From CAZOIA01 sp964579675 (GTDB taxonomy: Bacteria; Planctomycetota; Phycisphaerae; UBA1845; PWPN01): DNA of 18,734 nt. The number at the start of each line of letters is the position of its first letter. Within the stretch, counting starts at the first letter, position 1. The translations under genes were made by a program, and so were the position numbers. The notes beneath the pieces are model-generated. The model was not told where the DNA came from. It saw nothing but the letters and a program-made list of their open reading frames with translations, and made no database searches. Below are positions 15,328-18,734 of this stretch, piece by piece. Location: assembly GCA_964579675.1 (NCBI GenBank), contig CAZOIA010000111.1, positions 1-18,734 of the forward strand, read 5' to 3'.

Positions 15328-18054
15328 ATGACGGATAGACCGCCTCGTGGGGCCGCGGTATTCGCGTGGGTGCTCGTCGGGGGGCTCTGGCTCGCACAGG
15401 TTGCCATTGCCCGGAGCGCCGATCTGACGCCCGGCGGGCAACTCATCGCGGAGGTCGTACAAGGCACGGTGCCTCGGGCCTGCCCGGATGGGCCACAGCG
15501 CCTGGAGGCCAGCCCCGACGGCCAGCCGGCCGGGGCGCTGAGCGGGGTCGTCGTGTTCTGCAGCGCGGGCCACGGCTGGACCGCCGGAAGCTCCGCCTGG
15601 TACCTCCAGCGGCCACTGCTGCTGGAGATGGTCGAAGACTACGGCAACATCGAGCAGCTCAACTGCCTGGTCAACTATCTCTACAACGCCGGGGCGGTGG
15701 TGGTACCGTTCCGCCCGGTGGGTTATCGGTCGATCGAGATCGTCCTGGACAACGACGATCCGGGCGTTACGTTCAGCAGCGGCTGGTCGGACAGCAGCAC
15801 GGCCGAGAAGTACTACGAGAACAACGCGACCGTCAGCGGCGTGGCCTACCGCTTTGCCATAACGAGCACGACCGAGACTGCCACCGCCCGCTACGCGCCT
15901 GACATCCCCCAAGACGATTTCTATCCGGTCTACTGCTGGACACGGGACGGGGCAAACCGCGTGAACCAGACGTACCGGATCCATCACAGCGGCGGGACGG
16001 CGGAGGTGGTCATCGACCATGCCCGCGTCGGGAAAGGATGGATCTGGCTGGGAACGTACTACCTTGAGGCGGGGACGGACGGGTACGTGGAGATCACGAA
16101 CCAATCCGCTGATAACGGTGTGGTGATCGCCGACGCGATCCGGTTCGGCAACGGGATGGGCGACGTCGTCGGCGCCGGGCCGGGCACCATCAGTGGCTAT
16201 TCTCGCGAGGAGGAATGCTCACGCTACTGGGCGGAGAGCGAGGCGGGGATCAATGCGGTTGGCCTGGACTCGAGCATCTGGGACTGCTGCACGACGGACG
16301 GGGCCGATAACGTGGGCACGGCCGCCCGCTGGTCCGCCGTCATGAACAACCAGGGCGTCAACGACGACCGGTGGCGGCGGATCTACGTCGAGTATCACTC
16401 CAACGCCGCCGGGTGTGCGGGCGGTCCGCCCTGCGGGGCCAAGGGCACCGTGTGCCTGGTCAGCAGTTCCTACCCCACGACCAACCAGCAGGCGTACGCG
16501 ACGATCCTGGGCGACAAGATGGAGGCGGACATGCTTGCGCTCGATGACGGGTTCGAGTACGAGTGGGGGGCCCGCTATAATCCCATCTCCGGCGGCTACG
16601 GCGCGATCTCCACCTACAACAACGACAACGAGTTCGACGCCACGATCATCGAGGTCGCCTTCCACGACAACGAAGAGGACGCCCGGCTCCTGCGCGATGC
16701 CAAGGTCCGCAACGCGGTCGCGCGTTCAACGCTGCAGGGCATGATCAAGTTCCTGTCGGATACCAGCATCTTTCCGGACACCCAGGTACCGTGGGTCTAC
16801 CCGCCCGAGCCGCCGGAGCGGGTTCAGGTGATCCACGACGGTTCCGGCCAGCTCGTGGTGGCCTGGGAGCCGGGTCCGATCAGCCCGCCTCCACCGGGCT
16901 CCGACGGGCCTTATGGCCACGCGCCGAGCGGATACAGGATATACCGCTCCGGCAACGGATACGGGTTCGGAAACGCGGTCGATGTGGGAGACGTGTTGAG
17001 TGCCACGCTTACGGATGTTCCGCCGGCCACCACGGTCTACTTGCGGGTGGCGGCCTATAACGCAGGCGGCGAGTCGATGCCGTCGGAGGTGCTGGCCGCC
17101 CGCCGGCCGGAATCGGGATCTGCCTCGGTGCTGATTGTCAACGGCTTCGACCGCGTCAGCCGGCAGCAGAATGTGATCCAGGTCATCCCTGCCGGGCCGA
17201 TGGAAAGGCCCATCGCCCGGCGGGTGAACTCATTCGACTACGTTGTCCAGCACGCCACCGCCCTGGCGGCCAACGATGTTACCTTCGACTCGTGCGCCAA
17301 CGAGGCGGTCATCGACGCCGCCGTCCAACTCGACGGCTACCAGTTGCTGGTGTGGATCCTCGGCGAGGAGTCAGTGCAGGACAACACCTTTGACGCGACC
17401 GAGCAGGCTCTTGTGACCGACTACCTCAACCAGGGCGGGAACCTGTTCGTGACCGGCACGGATATGGCATACGAGCTGGACGAGCTTGGGGCGGGGCGGA
17501 GCTTCTTCGAGGACACGCTCGGCGGAGATTACGTGGGCGATGACGGCGACAGCTTCACCGTGACCGGCTCCGGCGGAATCCTGGGGGATATCGGCACGTT
17601 CGAGTTTGACGAGGCCAGCGGCGCCCCCTACCTGGCGGAGTACCCGGATCGACTTGCCCCGCAGCTCGGCGCGACGCCCATTCTGACCTATGTCTCCGGG
17701 ACGGGCGATACCGCGGGGCTTCAGTACGACGCGGGGGCCTACCGGGTGGTCATGTTCGGCTTCCCCTTCGAGACGATCGTCTCGGAAACGGTGCGGGGCG
17801 AGGCCATGCAACGAGTCGTGGAGTTTCTCAAACCACTCGCACCGGCGGACTTCGATCGCGACGGTGACGTGGATCAGGAGGACTACGGTTACCTTCAGGT
17901 ATGTCTGACTGGTCCGAACATTCCCCAAACCGATCAATCCTGCCTGGCCGCCCGGTTGGACGCCGACAACGACGTGGACCAGGCCGACGTGGCCATCTTC
18001 GTCGGCTGCATGAGCGGCGCGAGCGTGCCGGCCGACCCGCACTGCGCAGAATGA
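15328..18054 (+). CDS. Exported N-acetylmuramoyl-L-alanine amidase-like protein with golvesin-like insert, FN3, GATase-like and dockerin-like domains
   Basis: 908 residues from ATG 15328, with an N-terminal signal peptide (hydrophobic stretch about 11-27, cleavage near 'ARSA'). The amidase_3 fold begins at 'VVVFCSAGHGW' (74-84, zinc His H82), continues through 'VEDYGNIEQLNCLVNYL', is interrupted by a golvesin-like domain (about 146-275, 'GKGWIWLGTYYL', 'IADAIRFGNG'), and resumes with 'VEYHSNAA' (zinc His H357) and 'IIEVAFHDNEEDARLLRD' (catalytic Glu E442). Then follow FN3 (about 492-593), a class-I glutamine-amidotransferase/ThuA-like domain (about 600-833, 'VLIVNGFDR', 'LVTDYLNQGGNLFVTG') without a recognisable nucleophile Cys, and two dockerin-like EF-hand loops (841-908, 'ADFDRDGDVDQEDYG' and 'LDADNDVDQADV'). 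The zinc ligands suggest active peptidoglycan or amide hydrolysis. Related golvesin-containing proteins in databases often carry the uncertain label xanthan lyase. Physiological substrate unknown. Confidence 0.87.
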   Translation: MTDRPPRGAAVFAWVLVGGLWLAQVAIARSADLTPGGQLIAEVVQGTVPRACPDGPQRLEASPDGQPAGALSGVVVFCSAGHGWTAGSSAWYLQRPLLLEMVEDYGNIEQLNCLVNYLYNAGAVVVPFRPVGYRSIEIVLDNDDPGVTFSSGWSDSSTAEKYYENNATVSGVAYRFAITSTTETATARYAPDIPQDDFYPVYCWTRDGANRVNQTYRIHHSGGTAEVVIDHARVGKGWIWLGTYYLEAGTDGYVEITNQSADNGVVIADAIRFGNGMGDVVGAGPGTISGYSREEECSRYWAESEAGINAVGLDSSIWDCCTTDGADNVGTAARWSAVMNNQGVNDDRWRRIYVEYHSNAAGCAGGPPCGAKGTVCLVSSSYPTTNQQAYATILGDKMEADMLALDDGFEYEWGARYNPISGGYGAISTYNNDNEFDATIIEVAFHDNEEDARLLRDAKVRNAVARSTLQGMIKFLSDTSIFPDTQVPWVYPPEPPERVQVIHDGSGQLVVAWEPGPISPPPPGSDGPYGHAPSGYRIYRSGNGYGFGNAVDVGDVLSATLTDVPPATTVYLRVAAYNAGGESMPSEVLAARRPESGSASVLIVNGFDRVSRQQNVIQVIPAGPMERPIARRVNSFDYVVQHATALAANDVTFDSCANEAVIDAAVQLDGYQLLVWILGEESVQDNTFDATEQALVTDYLNQGGNLFVTGTDMAYELDELGAGRSFFEDTLGGDYVGDDGDSFTVTGSGGILGDIGTFEFDEASGAPYLAEYPDRLAPQLGATPILTYVSGTGDTAGLQYDAGAYRVVMFGFPFETIVSETVRGEAMQRVVEFLKPLAPADFDRDGDVDQEDYGYLQVCLTGPNIPQTDQSCLAARLDADNDVDQADVAIFVGCMSGASVPADPHCAE

Positions 18055-18097
18055 CGGGAATGGCCGGTGGACGGCCCCGGCGGATTCATCAAGCTGG

Positions 18098-18127
18098 TTG
18101 AAACGATTCGGCCGAATCAGGTAGAAT
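18098..18127 (+). promoter_or_regulatory. Strong sigma-70-like promoter
   Basis: TTGAAA (18098-18103) and TAGAAT (18122-18127) are each 5/6 matches to consensus, 18 bases apart. Transcription would start near 18134 and reach the PLD-like gene after a leader of about 365 bases, or make a separate short RNA. Confidence 0.5.
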
Positions 18128-18203
18128 TGATGCTGACCGGGGCGTATGCGGCCGGTCGGTGCGCCGGCGGCTCGCTTCAAAACGCATGATGCCTGCCTAT
18201 CCC

Positions 18204-18234
18204 TGTCCGAACCGCGACCGTGAGGGAGCGGACA
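18204..18234. repeat. REP-like imperfect palindromic element
   Basis: TGTCCG (18204-18209) and CGGACA (18229-18234) bracket ACCGCGACCGTGAGGGAG, and CCGC/GCGG inside offers a competing stem. The minus-strand translation gives a 'LPHGRGSD' peptide, which I recognise as a common artefact of dispersed GC-rich palindromic repeats in planctomycete and related genomes. Only one copy is in the window, so repetition is from memory of such genomes rather than seen here. Confidence 0.45.
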
Positions 18235-18476
18235 CATGATCCCCGCCGCCTCTCCCAACCCCCCAGCCCGCCAAGTATTAGCTGCGTCCCCCGTTTCAAC
18301 TGCCCCGATCATCAACAGACCTCCCCCGCTTCCGTGTGCCGAAGGATTCATTCCCCGGGTACTTCTATGCATCACACCCGGTCGAGACTGGCGGCTGCCG
18401 TCCGAAGACGCTAATCTTCGCATTCTGGACGGCATCTGGAGATCTGGATACGGCGTTCGGGGCCGACTAGGGATAG

Positions 18477-18489
18477 CTGCCTAAGGCAG
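18477..18489. promoter_or_regulatory. 13-bp palindrome just upstream of the PLD-like gene start
   Basis: CTGCCT-A-AGGCAG is a perfect inverted repeat ending 10 bases before the GTG at 18500, with looser symmetry continuing outward (ATAGC and GGCTTAT). It overlaps the likely ribosome binding region (AGG at 18488-18490), so it may be an operator or an RNA stem masking translation. Functional role is inference. Confidence 0.35.
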
Positions 18490-18499
18490 GCTTATAGCT

Positions 18500-18734
18500 G
18501 TGATAACCGAAGTTCTACACCAGCCTTTTGACTCAGACGGGAGGCCAAGCACTCTGGGCCACCGCCTGCTTGCCGAACTCTCGTCACGGGAGTACTGCAC
18601 CCTCACTCTCTGCAACGCCTTTGCAACGAGTAGCGGGACAAGCCGTATCTATGGTGGACTTAGGGATCTCTCCGAAAATGGTGGTTCAATGGTGGCCGTT
18701 CTTGGAGTAGCGAATGGGATCACAACCGTCGAAG
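18500..18734 (+). CDS. PLD-like (phospholipase D / HKD-type) nuclease domain protein, 3' partial
   Basis: An open frame starts at GTG 18500, with CAGG (18487-18490) as a weak ribosome site, and runs without a stop to the window edge: 78 complete codons. An in-frame TAA at 18482-18484 bounds it upstream. The peptide begins VITEVLHQPFD, then 'STLGHRLLAELSS', 'YCTLTLCNAFATSSGTSRI', 'GGLRDLSENGGSMVAVLGV' and 'ANGITTVE'. This matches the start of PLD-like domains found in type II/III restriction and helicase-associated nucleases: an LG-x-x-L helix, a hydrophobic strand ending in AFA-x-x-SG, then a Gly-rich loop and V-x-x-x-x-G strand before the EAL-like turn. The catalytic HKD motif would lie beyond the window. 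Composition is less GC-biased at third positions than in the upstream genes, hinting at acquisition. If correct, it would cut DNA or phosphodiesters in the cytoplasm. Confidence 0.62.
   Translation, partial: MITEVLHQPFDSDGRPSTLGHRLLAELSSREYCTLTLCNAFATSSGTSRIYGGLRDLSENGGSMVAVLGVANGITTVE

Larger units (their letters stand above)
18055..18499. other. Intergenic region with promoter, REP-like hairpin and palindrome
   Basis: 445 bases between the amidase-like gene and the PLD-like gene. It holds a good promoter-like sequence (18098-18127), a hairpin at the predicted transcript start (GACCGG 18135-18140 / CCGGTC 18152-18157), a REP-like element (18204-18234) and a 13-bp palindrome (18477-18489). 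The 82-codon open frame 18236-18484 has mixed codon use, no recognisable product, and a ribosome-site-like GAGGGAG that belongs to the REP-like element, so I do not call it a gene. Confidence 0.55.

Noticed and set aside
17371..18435. Long minus-strand frame across the end of the amidase-like gene
   Set aside because: It is mostly antisense to the amidase-like gene, and its N-terminal part reads through the REP-like element ('LPHGRGSD').
18236..18484. 82-codon frame with GAGGGAG upstream
   Set aside because: The apparent ribosome site is part of the REP-like element, the peptide is proline-rich without known features, and codon use is unlike the surrounding genes.
18528..18710. 60-codon plus-strand frame near the right edge
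   Set aside because: It overlaps the PLD-like reading frame, which gives a recognisable peptide; this frame does not.
1..18734. CRISPR arrays, tRNA or rRNA genes, insertion sequences
   Set aside because: No regularly spaced direct repeats, cloverleaf or rRNA-like sequence, or transposase-like protein was seen on either strand by eye.

Overview
The window looks like a piece of a GC-rich planctomycete chromosome, most likely class Phycisphaerae. That is an inference from protein style, not from a marker gene: very large secreted proteins built from Ig-like, HYR, lamin-tail and EF-hand/dockerin-like modules, a PEP-CTERM surface protein, a pseudopilin of the planctomycete DUF1559/H-X9-DG type, and a sulfatase-fold protein fused to TPRs. 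No rRNA, tRNA, CRISPR array or insertion sequence was seen.

Layout. (1) 3-4481 (+) is the 3' part of a giant secreted dockerin-repeat protein whose beginning lies outside the window. (2) A family 2 glycosyltransferase, 4551-5543 (-), converges on it; nested hairpins fill the gap. (3) A gene-free divergent region, 5544-6217, holds a palindrome, two GC hairpins and a weak promoter candidate. (4) 6218-7648 (+) is a beta-propeller PEP-CTERM protein followed by a clear rho-independent terminator (7696-7731). (5) 7944-8864 (+) is a pseudopilin with its own good promoter. (6) 9018-12848 (+) is a second propeller protein, related to the one in (4), extended by Ig-like repeats, a Cys/Asp metal-binding-like motif, a dockerin-like pair, a lamin-tail domain and a lectin-like end. 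A 14-bp terminator hairpin follows. (7) 13044-15197 (+) is a membrane-anchored sulfatase-superfamily enzyme with a TPR tail, in which the usual Cys/Ser nucleophile is Thr. (8) 15328-18054 (+) is an exported zinc amidase-like protein with a golvesin-like domain inserted in the catalytic fold, then FN3, a GATase-like domain and a dockerin-like end. (9) 18055-18499 has a strong promoter-like sequence, a REP-like hairpin and a 13-bp palindrome. (10) The window ends inside a gene that starts with GTG at 18500 and resembles PLD-like (phospholipase D/HKD) nuclease domains.

Taken together, genes 1 and 4-8 read as a cell-surface and secretion neighbourhood: several exported modular proteins with different retention devices (PEP-CTERM, dockerin-like, lectin or lamin-tail), a pseudopilin, a periplasm-facing sulfatase-fold enzyme and a wall-amidase-like protein. 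Separate promoters and terminators argue for independent transcription units rather than one operon. I found no unambiguous new multi-gene system. The most original points are domain architectures, the altered nucleophile motif, and the truncated PLD-like gene at the right edge, which could be the first gene of a restriction or defence locus.
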